Shown here one piece after another: positions 47,566-57,074 of a DNA stretch of 64,000 bases. Made by a program: the position numbers and the translations under genes. Under the pieces are notes generated by a model, which saw only the letters and a list, made by a program, of their open reading frames with translations, had not been told where the DNA came from and searched no databases. Source of the stretch: Methanobacteriaceae archaeon (lineage in GTDB: Archaea > Methanobacteriota > Methanobacteria > Methanobacteriales > Methanobacteriaceae); assembly GCA_027318585.1 (NCBI GenBank), contig DAHVOW010000001.1:99026-163025 (forward strand), given 5' to 3'. Each line of letters begins with the position of its first letter. Within the stretch, counting starts at the first letter, position 1.

Positions 47566-47976
47566 ATGGAATGTAATCAACTATCATTCATGGAGAATTG
47601 GTTAAGGGAACATAAGATCAAAATCACTCCCCAGAGGATGGAGTTGATTAGAATATTAAAAGAATTGGGAAATACGCATCCATCTTTTAATGGGATTTAT
47701 CAAGCCATTAAAGCCACCCACCCTAATGTGAGCCGTTCCACAGTCTACGAGAATCTAAAACTTCTGGTTGAACTGGGAGTTATTCAGAGCTTTCATTACA
47801 AGGGTGAAATCCGTTATGAAATGGACCTTGAACCCCATGTAAACTTAGCAGAGCCGGATGGTATCATAACCGATATAAAAAATCCTGAAATTCTGAAACA
47901 TTTAGAGGAAATCCAATGCATCCTGAAGGAAGAGGAGGGATTGAATCCCAGAACATTGCTGGTCATTGTTGATTGA
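47566..47976 (+). CDS. Fur-family (PerR-like) transcriptional regulator
   Basis: About 136 residues with the Fur winged helix: KITPQRMELIRILKELG, HPSFNGIYQAIKATHPNVSRSTVYENLKLLVELGVI. The C-terminal dimer and metal region is short and lacks the CxxC zinc pairs of many Fur proteins, so it may sense through histidines and acidic residues. The frame opens at a TTG (47548). A TATA box about 25 bases before the ATG at 47566 suggests a leaderless message starting there; no ribosome site is visible. The ATG at 47590 is an alternative. Confidence 0.88.
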   Translation: MECNQLSFMENWLREHKIKITPQRMELIRILKELGNTHPSFNGIYQAIKATHPNVSRSTVYENLKLLVELGVIQSFHYKGEIRYEMDLEPHVNLAEPDGIITDIKNPEILKHLEEIQCILKEEEGLNPRTLLVIVD

Positions 47977-48183
47977 ATTAACTTATGTTTTAGAATTTAT
48001 TAGAAAATATGATGAATAGAATTATTTTTAATCTATCATTAGGTTCTTAATTGTAATTCACCAGTACTATTATTTAATCTCTAAATTAGCGTAATTTTCT
48101 GGACTAGTCAAATAGGTTGAATATCATTTGTACACCTTGAATTAAAAAAATCTTATTAAATCTGAACCAACATAAATACATCC

Positions 48184-49127
48184 ATGAACTCCAATCCCTG
48201 GAAAATTGGGTTTCTTTTAGGAATTGTACTGATTATATTTTTATCTATAAATTCCCTGAATGCGCATCAGCCTCGTCTGGAAACTGGAAAATTTGTTTCA
48301 TTAGAAAATCCTATAATTGTAGAAAATCCTGAAATTTCACAGGCTTTCTATGGAGAACTCGAGGGTAATCCAGATTATTTCCAGATAAAGTCAGATCAGC
48401 CCTTCCAGTTGTATGTGAACTTGCTGGTCCCAACCACACCTGGACAGGAGGTGAATTTATCTCTGCCGAAGTCACCGATCAAACCGGAAATCTTGTTATT
48501 TCCCTAAACGGAACAAATTCCACGTGGAAACCCTATTTCGAGGAATTTGGGGGAGACTACTACCTTAAAGGGCCGGAAGCCACCCTGGATGTTCCAGCAG
48601 GGACTTACACCATAAAGGTCTTTAACTCCCAAAACCAGGGGAAGTACGCCATTGCCATTGGAAAGATTGAAACCTTCCCTGCCAACGAAGCACTGGCTGT
48701 CTTGTTTACCCTGCCGCTTCTTAAACAACAATTCTTTGCCAAGCCAATTTCAACCCTATTTATTGAGTTTATAGGCATCATACTGGCTTTGGGCAGCATT
48801 ATGGTCCTATTCACCCTCATGGTCAAATCCCGGAAGTCAAAAGAGTTAAAAACATTAACAATTAGAGTTGGAGCTGCTATAGTCCCCATGATATGGTTAG
48901 GAACCATTATAGCCGCCTTGGTTTGGTTCGGGGTTGTGTACAAAAACCCACTTAATATACTGGGAATAGTAAATACCCTCTTACTGGTTTTGATCATGAT
49001 ACTTACCTGGAGAGTAGGTTCAAAGACCATGGAAACAGATTTAGGGAGTCTGCCAATGAAAAGCACCTTGTTTCTGGTGATTCTGTGGTGGATTTACGTA
49101 TTCCTGGCTATATCCGTTATAATATAA
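48184..49127 (+). pseudogene. Membrane protein gene interrupted by one frameshift
   Basis: The frame from 48184 codes an N-terminal membrane helix and a beta-rich region (FYGELEGNPDYFQIKSDQPFQLYVNLLVP), then stops at 48507. The next frame, open well upstream, continues FISAEVTDQTGNLVISLNG, then a beta domain, three membrane helices and the stop at 49127. Joining them gives about 314 residues, with the shift near 48447-48452, where a lost G in the run GAGGTGAA would account for it. Either the gene is broken or the base is a sequencing error. Family not recognised: an extracytoplasmic beta domain on a membrane anchor. Confidence 0.7.
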
Positions 49128-49149
49128 AAATTAATTCAAGGTGATAAAA

Positions 49150-49437
49150 ATGGATTTATTCGAAGAACTGACCGAAGAACTAAGGAATCTGAGTGAAGAA
49201 GATTATTCGAATAGGATTAAAGAACTGGAAGGAGACTGTGTCTGTCCCATCTGCCCCACCTACGAGGACTGTGGCCATGGCGAAAACGTCTTCTGTATCA
49301 CGAAGAAAAGTAGCTGTGTGGATATGGAACTGGGATGTCTCTGTCCCACCTGCCCCCTAGCACAGAAATATAAAATAGGAGTGCTTTACAACTTCTACTG
49401 TCACCGTGGGACAGAGAAAGAACAAAGAGAAGGTTAA
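49150..49437 (+). CDS. DUF2769 cysteine-rich protein
   Basis: About 95 residues. After a helical acidic start (MDLFEELTEELRNLSEEDY) come CVCPICPTYEDC, then CVDMELGCLCPTCPLAQKY and a final YNFYCHRG; this matches the DUF2769 pattern seen also at 35969-36283. The family probably binds metal; function unknown. GGTGAT precedes the ATG at 49150, which I prefer to the GTG at 49141. Confidence 0.8.
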   Translation: MDLFEELTEELRNLSEEDYSNRIKELEGDCVCPICPTYEDCGHGENVFCITKKSSCVDMELGCLCPTCPLAQKYKIGVLYNFYCHRGTEKEQREG

Positions 49438-49458
49438 AATAAACCTTTTTTTATCAAT

Positions 49459-49896
49459 ATGAACTTGGAATCAATTTTAACTGTTTTTATAGCCAGTGTA
49501 CTGGAACTGTGGTTGGCCATTCCAATTGGCCTGGCTTTAAAGTTAAATCCAGTGATTATAGCCTTGGCATCCATGGCTGGCTCCGTAGTTGCGGTTTTGG
49601 TGGTGGCCCTCACTGGTGCTGATCTGAGGGACAGGATTATTAAATGGAGATACAAAGACGGACCGATTCCACACCATTGGTGGTATGAGATCTGGAATAA
49701 CTTTGGAGTGATGGGATTGGGTCTAATTTCTCCCCTTGTTTTTGGTGCTCCACTGGGAACCGCAGTGGGAATAGCTTTAGGAGCTAAAAAAGAACCTTTA
49801 ATAATCTGGATGAGTTTAGGTATCGTGATATGGAGTTTGGGCCTCACCTGGGCTGGCTTCATGGGAATGTTAAATCTGCAAAACTTTATTCATTAA
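49459..49896 (+). CDS. Small multidrug-export-like membrane protein (COG2426 type)
   Basis: A 145-residue protein with about four membrane helices: LTVFIASVLELWLAIPIGLAL, VIIALASMAGSVVAVLVVAL, LGLISPLVFGAPLGTAVGIALG and WMSLGIVIWSLGLTWAG. This layout matches the small multidrug-export protein family (COG2426), whose transport role is not well established. A GAPLGTAVGIALG loop is the most conserved part. It follows DUF2769 by 21 bases in the same direction. Confidence 0.78.
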   Translation: MNLESILTVFIASVLELWLAIPIGLALKLNPVIIALASMAGSVVAVLVVALTGADLRDRIIKWRYKDGPIPHHWWYEIWNNFGVMGLGLISPLVFGAPLGTAVGIALGAKKEPLIIWMSLGIVIWSLGLTWAGFMGMLNLQNFIH

Positions 49897-50123
49897 CCGG
49901 ATCATTCCTTTTGTGATTGGATCATGGGGTAATAGCAGTGAAAAAAAGGCAAATAACGTGTTTTTCTAAGATTTATAAGATTACATGGCCAGTTGATCGA
50001 AACATTTAATAGTAAATCTAGGCTAAGGTTACCCTAAGGGAAGTTAAAAGGCTTATTATTTAGAACGGTGATATTGATTTTAAATAAACCCTAGGCACCA
50101 TTTTTTAATGGCATAAGGAGAAG

Positions 50124-51236
50124 GTGTTAGATTTGGATAAGATAAGGATCGCGATTATTGGCATAGGCAACTGTGCAAGCTCACTCATTCAAGGTATTTA
50201 CTACTATCAGGATAAAAAAGCAGAAGATGCTATTGGACTCATGCACTGGGAAATTGGGGGATATCTGCCTTCTGATCTGGAAGTAGTAGCTGCCTTCGAC
50301 ATAGACCAGCGTAAAGTTGGTAAAGATGTTAACGAAGCCATATTCGCCCCACCTAACTGTACCCAGGTATTCTGTCCAGAATTAGCCCGGTCAGGAGTTA
50401 ATGTTGAAATGGGCTGCGTGTTAGATGGAGTAGCAGCCCACATGGCCGAATATGATGATAATCACACCTTTGTAGTCTCAGATGAAGCTGAAAAAAGCAA
50501 AGAAGAGATTGTTAAGATTTTAAAGGAAAAAAATGCAGAGATTCTGGTGAACTATCTACCAGTAGGATCTGAAGAAGCGGTTCGCTTTTACGCAGAATGT
50601 GCCCTGGAGGCCGGTGTTGCTTTAATAAACTCCATGCCAGTTTTCATTGTTAGCGATCCAGTATGGGCTGCCCGATTTAAAGAAAAAGGTATTCCGGCTG
50701 TGGGTGATGATATTAAAGCACAGATCGGTGCGACTATCACTCATCGTACCCTGGCTAACCTTTTCCGGGAAAGAGGAGTTAAACTGGAACGTACCTACCA
50801 GTTAAACACCGGTGGAAACACCGACTTTTTGAACATGCTAAACCGCAGCCGTCTGGACTCTAAAAAGGAATCTAAAACTGAAGCAGTCCAATCCGTGTTA
50901 GGTGAAAGATTGGATTCTGAAAATATACACATAGGCCCCAGTGACTACGTGCCCTGGCAGAAAGATAACAAGCTCTGTTTCCTCCGAATGGAAGGTAAAA
51001 CCTTTGGAGATGTTCCTATGAACATTGAATTACGTCTTTCAGTAGAGGATTCACCCAACTCCGCAGGATGTGTAATAGATGCAGTCAGATGCTGTAAACT
51101 TGCACTGGATCGTGGAATAGGCGGACAATTAACTTCCATATCCGCATTTACCATGAAGCATCCCCCTGAACAGTACACCGATGATCAGGCCCGAGAAATG
51201 GTAGATGAGTTTATTGCCGGAGAAAGGGAACGATAA
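50124..51236 (+). CDS. Inositol-3-phosphate synthase
   Basis: A 370-residue protein with the NAD site IRIAIIGIGNCASSLIQG at the start and the conserved NTGGNTDFLNM and DYVPWQ segments of myo-inositol-1-phosphate synthase. The enzyme makes inositol phosphate from glucose-6-phosphate, a precursor of archaeal inositol lipids. The start is a GTG at 50124 after AAGGAG, with MLDLDKIRIAIIG. A short hairpin (CCATT/AATGG, 50098-50111) lies just before the ribosome site. The 227-base upstream gap shows only promoter-like AT-rich DNA. Confidence 0.93.
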   Translation: MLDLDKIRIAIIGIGNCASSLIQGIYYYQDKKAEDAIGLMHWEIGGYLPSDLEVVAAFDIDQRKVGKDVNEAIFAPPNCTQVFCPELARSGVNVEMGCVLDGVAAHMAEYDDNHTFVVSDEAEKSKEEIVKILKEKNAEILVNYLPVGSEEAVRFYAECALEAGVALINSMPVFIVSDPVWAARFKEKGIPAVGDDIKAQIGATITHRTLANLFRERGVKLERTYQLNTGGNTDFLNMLNRSRLDSKKESKTEAVQSVLGERLDSENIHIGPSDYVPWQKDNKLCFLRMEGKTFGDVPMNIELRLSVEDSPNSAGCVIDAVRCCKLALDRGIGGQLTSISAFTMKHPPEQYTDDQAREMVDEFIAGERER

Positions 51237-51321
51237 TTCTTTATTTTACATTTATGGTCATGCAAATAATAGATAGAAGAAAAATTAATCTTCTATCTGA
51301 TATTTTAGACTTCGTTAAGGC

Positions 51322-52191
51322 TTACTCGTCTAAGCCGAATTGTTCCGTGTCCACCCATTCATTTTTAATCAGTGTCCACCAATCAGTGGCTAATCCTTTA
51401 GTAACGTATTCGTAGGGTAGCCAGCCATATCCTTCTTCTCCCCAGGCTGTGCCCCAGGAGTTGCGTATTAATAGAGCCCCGGTGGTTTTATTTTTGCAGG
51501 AGGAGTTTTTAATTTCCATTTTATCATCGTAGCCCACGGCCATCACAGCATGACCCCCCATGACTTGCTCTTTTTTACACGGATAGGGTATCTTACCAGT
51601 GCCGGAAGAATCCTGTATGGAGTTGTAGACTGTGAAACCAAATATGGATGGCAGTCCAGCGGCTAGATTGGTCTTAATTCTGTCTAAGATTACTTCTGTA
51701 TCGGTTTGGAGAGGATCAAGACGTAAGTACTGTAAAGCCTGATAACTCTGAGCAAAAGAATAGGTGAAGGCCGGCGGTTCCTGGTCAAAATCATCCACCA
51801 CGTAGGGATAGTATTCTTCAGGAGGCACACCAAACAGTACCAGTGCCTGCATGGTAGTCCGCAGATAGGCCCCGGTATCTCCTGTAACCTTCATGAGATT
51901 TCTGGTGGCCTTGTATAGGAAAAGCCTTGACGCATCCAGATGTTTACCAAATGCTCGTCTTTCAAAATACTCCACCATACCTACCCCTGCATTTGCAGTG
52001 CAGGAGCCCAGCTGCCCCTGATCTTCCACTGGAGAGCACCATTCCCTTAGATCAGTACTTTCAGGGGCTGTCTTTAGAGGACCAGCTATGCCCATCTTAT
52101 CCATGAGTGGTTTTAAACTCTTTTTTCTCACACTGTAATCCCTGAAGTCAGGGTAATCCTTCAACCATCCCATACCTTTGCTGTTATCCAT
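51322..52191 (-). CDS. Papain-like (C1) cysteine protease without signal peptide
   Basis: About 289 residues. The C1 catalytic residues are in place: the Gln and Cys in DQGQLGSCTAN, His in MGGHAVMAVGYDD and Asn in LIRNSWGTAWGEEGYGWLPYEYV. There is no signal peptide or propeptide, so it is likely cytosolic. It is close to other archaeal C1A proteases of unclear role. The frame starts at 52224, but the ATG at 52191 follows GGTGAT and is the better start. Confidence 0.88.
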   Translation of the reverse strand: MDNSKGMGWLKDYPDFRDYSVRKKSLKPLMDKMGIAGPLKTAPESTDLREWCSPVEDQGQLGSCTANAGVGMVEYFERRAFGKHLDASRLFLYKATRNLMKVTGDTGAYLRTTMQALVLFGVPPEEYYPYVVDDFDQEPPAFTYSFAQSYQALQYLRLDPLQTDTEVILDRIKTNLAAGLPSIFGFTVYNSIQDSSGTGKIPYPCKKEQVMGGHAVMAVGYDDKMEIKNSSCKNKTTGALLIRNSWGTAWGEEGYGWLPYEYVTKGLATDWWTLIKNEWVDTEQFGLDE

Positions 52192-52229
52192 ATTCATCAC
52201 CTGCCAAATAATGATCTCAACCAACTCAT

Positions 52230-52334
52230 CAGTAGTAATAATTTATAAAAGATCCATTAGCCGATAGAATAAAAATTATTGCTTTAAAAAAGCAATATTG
52301 TATTATTGGGTTTCAAAGCGTTTTATTACTACTG
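52230..52334. repeat. Separated inverted repeat in the C1 protease upstream region
   Basis: CAGTAGTAATAA (52230-52241) is repeated in reverse complement as TTATTACTACTG (52323-52334), 81 bases apart. Inside the interval another hairpin, ATTGCTTT/AAAGCAAT, lies at about 52278-52297. The 325-base gap 52225-52549 is otherwise AT-rich with no gene I can support. The repeats may be a regulatory site or a mobile fragment footprint. Confidence 0.35.
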
Positions 52335-52549
52335 TTTAATAGTATTAAACTAATTATTATTATTTTTTTTGTATTTAAGTAGCATTTGTAGAGATAATGT
52401 GGTAATAAAATCATAAATTTATATAATAAAAATGATATTCAATCTCTTTATATTGACTTCGTGGAAATCTTTTTATCCAGTTCTGCCCCCAATAATCTAC
52501 AGAGGAGTTCAAATTTTTTTATCTCCTTTAAAATAACAAAGATGAAATA

Positions 52550-54142
52550 ATGGAACTTGAAAATTACCGTAAATACGCACTGGCCATCCCTGCAGTGGTA
52601 GCTCTACTCTTGGCACTGATCCCAACCATGACCTATCAGTGGCCACTGAGCTGGGACATCGTCTACCACGTCCAGTACGCTAAGATTTACTCTCAGTACG
52701 GATTTACATTAACTACCCCCCTCTTAAACGCTCCGATAGGCCAAAAAATAGGATATCCCCCCTTGTTCCACTTCCTGTTGGCCGGGCTCGGAAATATTTT
52801 CCATATCAACTACTTCCTGGTGGCTAGATCATTACAGCCCATATTAGCCGCTTTAGTAGTATTTTCCACCTCCTATGTGGCTTTCAAGTTCTACGGAAAG
52901 CTGGCTGGAGTGTCGGCTGGTTTTATAATAATATCCAGCTACCTTTTCAAAAGAATGATCCTACCGGTTCCTGAAAACCTGGCCCTGATCTTCATTCCCC
53001 TGGCAGTTTATCTTTACTACCTATCTATAAGAGATAATAAACTCAAAATAGCAGCTTTATCTGGTTTAATGCTGGTTTTGATTATGGGGATCCATTTGGC
53101 AGCCGCATTAACCCTGTTGTTAGCAGTAACTGCAATCAGTATTGTTGAATTAGCATATTACCGGGATGGGGGAGTTTTTAAGAACTTTGGAGCCTTCCTG
53201 TTGGCCCTAATAATGACTATGATCATGGTGGTCCTGGGAATGTTCTTCCTGTACCCCGGAGTATTGGAATCAATTTTAGCCCAGGGAATAACCGCAGCAA
53301 CAGGCTTGGCAACCTCCCTGGTATCCAGCCGTCCCCTGAGCATCCTGGGATATATGGGGAATTTAGGACCATTTGCATGTATTTTTGGACTTTTAGGGTT
53401 AATATGGGCATTGAAAAAGCGTGGGAAAAAGGATCTGTTTTTAATCACCTGGATAGTAACCATGCTACTCCTAAGCGTTTCATACCTCATCGGAATCAAC
53501 ATGATATCCTACCGGGTAATGATCTACATACTCCTTCCATTATCCATGCTGGCAGGATTGGGCCTGCAACAGTTTTATCATCATCTTAAAAATTACCATC
53601 GCCTATCCTCGCAGAGATTCCGGTGCACCCTCCTGGTGCTGTTATTACTCTTAGCAACTTTAAGTGGATTTTTAACTGTGAATAATCCAGAAATTGCTTC
53701 TTTTTCCGTTAAGAGTGACTATGGTGATGTTCAAATCGCGCCGCCCTCGGAAGCTGAGCTGGATCTCAGCAAATGGTTCCGAGATAATGGCAATCAAAGC
53801 CGCTCCATCCTTATATCCAACCAGTTCACCGGTATGTTCCTGGCCACCGAGGCCGGGATGCCCATGCACTACGGTTTTGAGTATTATGGCCTAAAAAGTC
53901 TGCCCACCGCCACTCTAGAGGCTATGGAAAATGAAAGTATCGGTTATATCGTGTACGATAAGAAACTGGTTATATCACCACCAGATGAAAGCGAACTCTT
54001 TATTAAGAGGGTTTATTACGAGTTTTTCCCCCTCTTCTACTTCAGCCAGGATATTGGAAAAAACATAGAACGGATTAAGCCAGAATACACGCAAGTGGTC
54101 TACGAGAACCAGGAGTTCATAGTATGCCAGGTGGTTTATTAG
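52550..54142 (+). CDS. Multispan membrane protein, GT-C glycosyltransferase-like
   Basis: A 530-residue protein with about eleven membrane helices and a C-terminal region of about 120 residues outside the membrane. An early loop has LSWDIVYHVQYAKIYSQYG with Asp36 and His40, a placement seen in the acceptor-site loop of GT-C enzymes such as oligosaccharyltransferases and mannosyltransferases. The rest is not diagnostic. A surface-glycan or lipid-sugar role is possible, not shown. ATG at 52550 after a GATGA site. Convergent with the next, small membrane protein gene. Confidence 0.7.
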   Translation: MELENYRKYALAIPAVVALLLALIPTMTYQWPLSWDIVYHVQYAKIYSQYGFTLTTPLLNAPIGQKIGYPPLFHFLLAGLGNIFHINYFLVARSLQPILAALVVFSTSYVAFKFYGKLAGVSAGFIIISSYLFKRMILPVPENLALIFIPLAVYLYYLSIRDNKLKIAALSGLMLVLIMGIHLAAALTLLLAVTAISIVELAYYRDGGVFKNFGAFLLALIMTMIMVVLGMFFLYPGVLESILAQGITAATGLATSLVSSRPLSILGYMGNLGPFACIFGLLGLIWALKKRGKKDLFLITWIVTMLLLSVSYLIGINMISYRVMIYILLPLSMLAGLGLQQFYHHLKNYHRLSSQRFRCTLLVLLLLLATLSGFLTVNNPEIASFSVKSDYGDVQIAPPSEAELDLSKWFRDNGNQSRSILISNQFTGMFLATEAGMPMHYGFEYYGLKSLPTATLEAMENESIGYIVYDKKLVISPPDESELFIKRVYYEFFPLFYFSQDIGKNIERIKPEYTQVVYENQEFIVCQVVY

Positions 54143-54175
54143 AATAGATTGTTTTCTATAATGTATCTAGACTTC

Positions 54176-54427
54176 CTACGATTTTTTATCGATAAATTCC
54201 CAGTAAATCCACACCACCAGTCGACCCACCATCCAGGGCACGAAAATAAAAATTAAGATACCGGTTACCAGTAATAGAAGGCCACTAATTAATCCTGGAA
54301 GTAAATTCATGACTTGAATGGCTATATTGGCACTGAAAAAGTTCAAAACCGTGGTTATTACCCCAAATATAATGCTGAAGATAAGTCCTGCCAGCCAGTA
54401 CTTGCCAAAATTTTCTTTTATAGTCAT
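54176..54427 (-). CDS. Small membrane protein of unknown function
   Basis: An 83-residue protein with two hydrophobic helices, YWLAGLIFSIIFGVITTVLNFF and LLLVTGILIFIFVPWMVGRLV, and a short charged end (EFIDKKS). No family is recognised. It is compact and clean, with a start ATG lacking a strong ribosome site, so it may be translated from a leaderless message. Divergent from pycB across 162 bases. Confidence 0.68.
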   Translation of the reverse strand: MTIKENFGKYWLAGLIFSIIFGVITTVLNFFSANIAIQVMNLLPGLISGLLLLVTGILIFIFVPWMVGRLVVWIYWEFIDKKS

Positions 54428-54589
54428 TTGAATGTAGCCAATTATTATATCATTTTTTTAAGAGTTTAACTGTTGAGGCCCTATCTAATGATCTTTCCTA
54501 TCCCCCTTGAATTTTTTTGAGAAATATATATGCCAGTTTTGACTATGTATATAAGGTTAGTAATTTTTGAAACAATTTAGAGGGTCACC

Positions 54590-56305
54590 ATGACTAAGAT
54601 TAGAATCATTGAAACTGCTTACCGGGATGCCCATCAATCACTGCTGGCCACCCGTATGAGGACCAGGGATATGTTGCCCATTGCCGAGGAAATGGACAAA
54701 GTGGGATACTTCTCACTGGAGTCCTGGGGAGGAGCAACCTTTGATACATGCATCCGCTACCTCAATGAAGACCCCTGGGAAAGGTTAAGAGAACTTAAAG
54801 AACATGTGACCAAGACCCCACTGCAGATGTTACTTCGGGGTCAGAACCTGGTGGGATACAAGCACTACCCCGATGATATCGTGCGTCGGTTTGTGGAGAA
54901 GTCCTATGAAAACGGAGTAGACGTTTTCAGGATATTTGATGCCTTAAACGATATCCGTAACATGGAGCTATCCATCAAGGTAGCTAAAGAACAAGAAGCT
55001 CATGTGCAAGTAGTAATTAGTTACACCACCAGCCCCTACCATACCTTAGAGAAGTACGTGGAATTTGCCAAGGAATTAGAGGCTCGAGACTGTGATTCTC
55101 TGGCTATCAAGGATATGGCAGGATTAATATCACCCCATGATACTTATGAACTTATAAAAACTCTTAAAGAAGAGACTGACTTACTTATCAACCTGCACTG
55201 CCACTGTACCAGTGGTATGACTCCTATGAGTTATTACGCAGCCTGTGAAGCGGGAGTAGATATTTTAGATACTGCAATATCGCCATTGGCCTGGGGAGCC
55301 TCCCAACCTCCAACCGAAAGTATTGTAGCCGCCCTTAAAGAGACTCCTTACGACACGGGACTCGATTTGAAGCTCTTAAACCGGATCAAAAAGTATTTTG
55401 AAGAAATAAGACAAAAATACAGCGGCATACTGGACCCCATCACTGAGAGGGTTGATACCGATGTCTTAATATATCAAATACCTGGAGGAATGCTGTCTAA
55501 CCTGGTTTCCCAGCTCAAGGAACAGAATGCCATGGATCGTTACCAGGATGTGCTGGATGAAATGCCACGGGTGAGGAAGGAAATGGGTTATCCTCCCTTG
55601 GTAACTCCCACCAGCCAGATCGTGGGTATTCAGGCGGTGATGAACGTCCTGGGTGGAGAGCGATATAAAAACGTCACCCAGGAAGTTAAAGAGTATATGA
55701 AAGGATTTTATGGCAGGCCACCAGCCCCTATAGACTCCGAAGTTTCCAAGAAAATAATTGGAGATGAAGAAGTTATAACTTGCCGGCCCGCCGACCTCCT
55801 GGAGCCTGGACTGGAGAAATGCCGTGCTGAGGCAGAAAAGTTAGGCATTGTCAAAAAAGAAGAGGATGTGCTGACCTTCGCACTTTATCCCGCCGTGGCC
55901 CCCAAATTCTTAAGAGGAGAATTGGAGGAAGAACCTTTAAAACCTCCACAAGACCAAGCAGCATCTAATGAAGTAGGAGCGGTTCCCACCGATTACCAGG
56001 TTGATGTGGATGGGGAAGTTTTCCAGGTGAAGGTGGTCCCCACTGGTTACATGGAAATTGAACAATCAGACCAGACCCCCACCGGACCAGTGGAAGGAGG
56101 AGTATCCTCCACCATGCAGGGCATGGTCCTCAAGTTGAAGGTTACCGTAGGGGATAAAGTTAATGAAGGAGACGTGGTGGCGGTATTAGAGGCCATGAAA
56201 ATGGAAAACAACATACACGCCCCTGAATCCGGGACGGTGGAGGAGGTTTTCGTAGAGGAGGGTGACACCGTCAACGCCGGAGACCCCCTGATGGTTATAA
56301 AATAA
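54590..56305 (+). CDS. pycB: Pyruvate carboxylase subunit B
   Basis: A 571-residue subunit. The N-terminal carboxyltransferase barrel has RDAHQSLLATRMRT, QMLLRGQNLVGYKHY, the metal histidines in NLHCHCTSGM and PPLVTPTSQIVGIQA; the C-terminal biotin carrier has EAMKMENNI with the biotinyl lysine. The enzyme, with subunit A elsewhere, makes oxaloacetate from pyruvate and feeds the incomplete reductive citric acid pathway of methanogens. GAGGGTCACC precedes the ATG. T-rich DNA after the stop. Confidence 0.96.
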   Translation: MTKIRIIETAYRDAHQSLLATRMRTRDMLPIAEEMDKVGYFSLESWGGATFDTCIRYLNEDPWERLRELKEHVTKTPLQMLLRGQNLVGYKHYPDDIVRRFVEKSYENGVDVFRIFDALNDIRNMELSIKVAKEQEAHVQVVISYTTSPYHTLEKYVEFAKELEARDCDSLAIKDMAGLISPHDTYELIKTLKEETDLLINLHCHCTSGMTPMSYYAACEAGVDILDTAISPLAWGASQPPTESIVAALKETPYDTGLDLKLLNRIKKYFEEIRQKYSGILDPITERVDTDVLIYQIPGGMLSNLVSQLKEQNAMDRYQDVLDEMPRVRKEMGYPPLVTPTSQIVGIQAVMNVLGGERYKNVTQEVKEYMKGFYGRPPAPIDSEVSKKIIGDEEVITCRPADLLEPGLEKCRAEAEKLGIVKKEEDVLTFALYPAVAPKFLRGELEEEPLKPPQDQAASNEVGAVPTDYQVDVDGEVFQVKVVPTGYMEIEQSDQTPTGPVEGGVSSTMQGMVLKLKVTVGDKVNEGDVVAVLEAMKMENNIHAPESGTVEEVFVEEGDTVNAGDPLMVIK

Positions 56306-56346
56306 ATTACCTTTTTAAATCCTTCTTTCTTTTTTAATTAATTTTA

Positions 56347-57033
56347 TTAATCCAAATAGCGAGTATAATCTACAACTCCAGATTTATAGAAGGCCCTCCT
56401 CCGCCGCATGCAGGATTCACAAGTCCCGCAATGCTCCTCCCCACCCAGGTAACACGAGTAACTCAAAGGTAGAGGGGCCTCAACTTCATCTCCTAATTCT
56501 ACTATCTCGGTTTTATTCAGATTTATAAGCGGGGCCTTGATTTCTATCTCATCCAGGGATCCTACTTCCAGGACCTGGTTAAATGCTTCCAGGAACTCCT
56601 GGGAGTTATCCGGGAAGGTGACTGCTTCCTCCTCGTCCCAACCCACAATAATGGCACTAGCTCCCTCTGCCTCGGCAAAAGAAGTGGCTATGGCTGTGAA
56701 TACTATATTACGTCCCGGAACCCACACTTTCCGGGCGGTCTGGTCACATAATTCCTTATCATCCAACTGATCCATGCCCAGCTGAGGAACCTCCTCCTGG
56801 CTGGTTAGGGCCGAGTTTCCCAGTGCTGCTAACCAGGGAAGTTCAATCACCGTATGTTCCATACCCATAATTTCACATATGACCTGGGAGGACTTTATTT
56901 CCATTTCCGCACTCTTCTGACCGTAATTAAAGGTTACCGCATGAATCTGGTGCTGATCCTTGAAGTAGGCCGTGGCCACTGTGGAATCCAGACCACCGGA
57001 GAATAGGGATATAGCTTTAGGTTTTGAATTCAT
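56347..57033 (-). CDS. queC: 7-cyano-7-deazaguanine synthase
   Basis: A 228-residue protein with the PP-loop SGGLDSTVA at residues 12-20 and the zinc cysteines of CYLGGEEHCGTCESC near the C-terminus, the two markers of QueC. It converts carboxydeazaguanine to preQ0, the precursor of archaeosine in tRNA. Length is typical. CTGGAG precedes the ATG. It converges with pycB and is followed upstream by larC on the same strand after a 41-base gap. Confidence 0.95.
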   Translation of the reverse strand: MNSKPKAISLFSGGLDSTVATAYFKDQHQIHAVTFNYGQKSAEMEIKSSQVICEIMGMEHTVIELPWLAALGNSALTSQEEVPQLGMDQLDDKELCDQTARKVWVPGRNIVFTAIATSFAEAEGASAIIVGWDEEEAVTFPDNSQEFLEAFNQVLEVGSLDEIEIKAPLINLNKTEIVELGDEVEAPLPLSYSCYLGGEEHCGTCESCMRRRRAFYKSGVVDYTRYLD

Positions 57034-57074
57034 TTTAACTCCAGATTGTTTGTAAAAATTATTAAGGATTCATC

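Noticed and set aside
49934..50111. Hairpin-rich leader before the inositol-phosphate synthase gene as a riboswitch
   Set aside because: Only a short 5-base hairpin is present near the ribosome site; no larger fold could be drawn.
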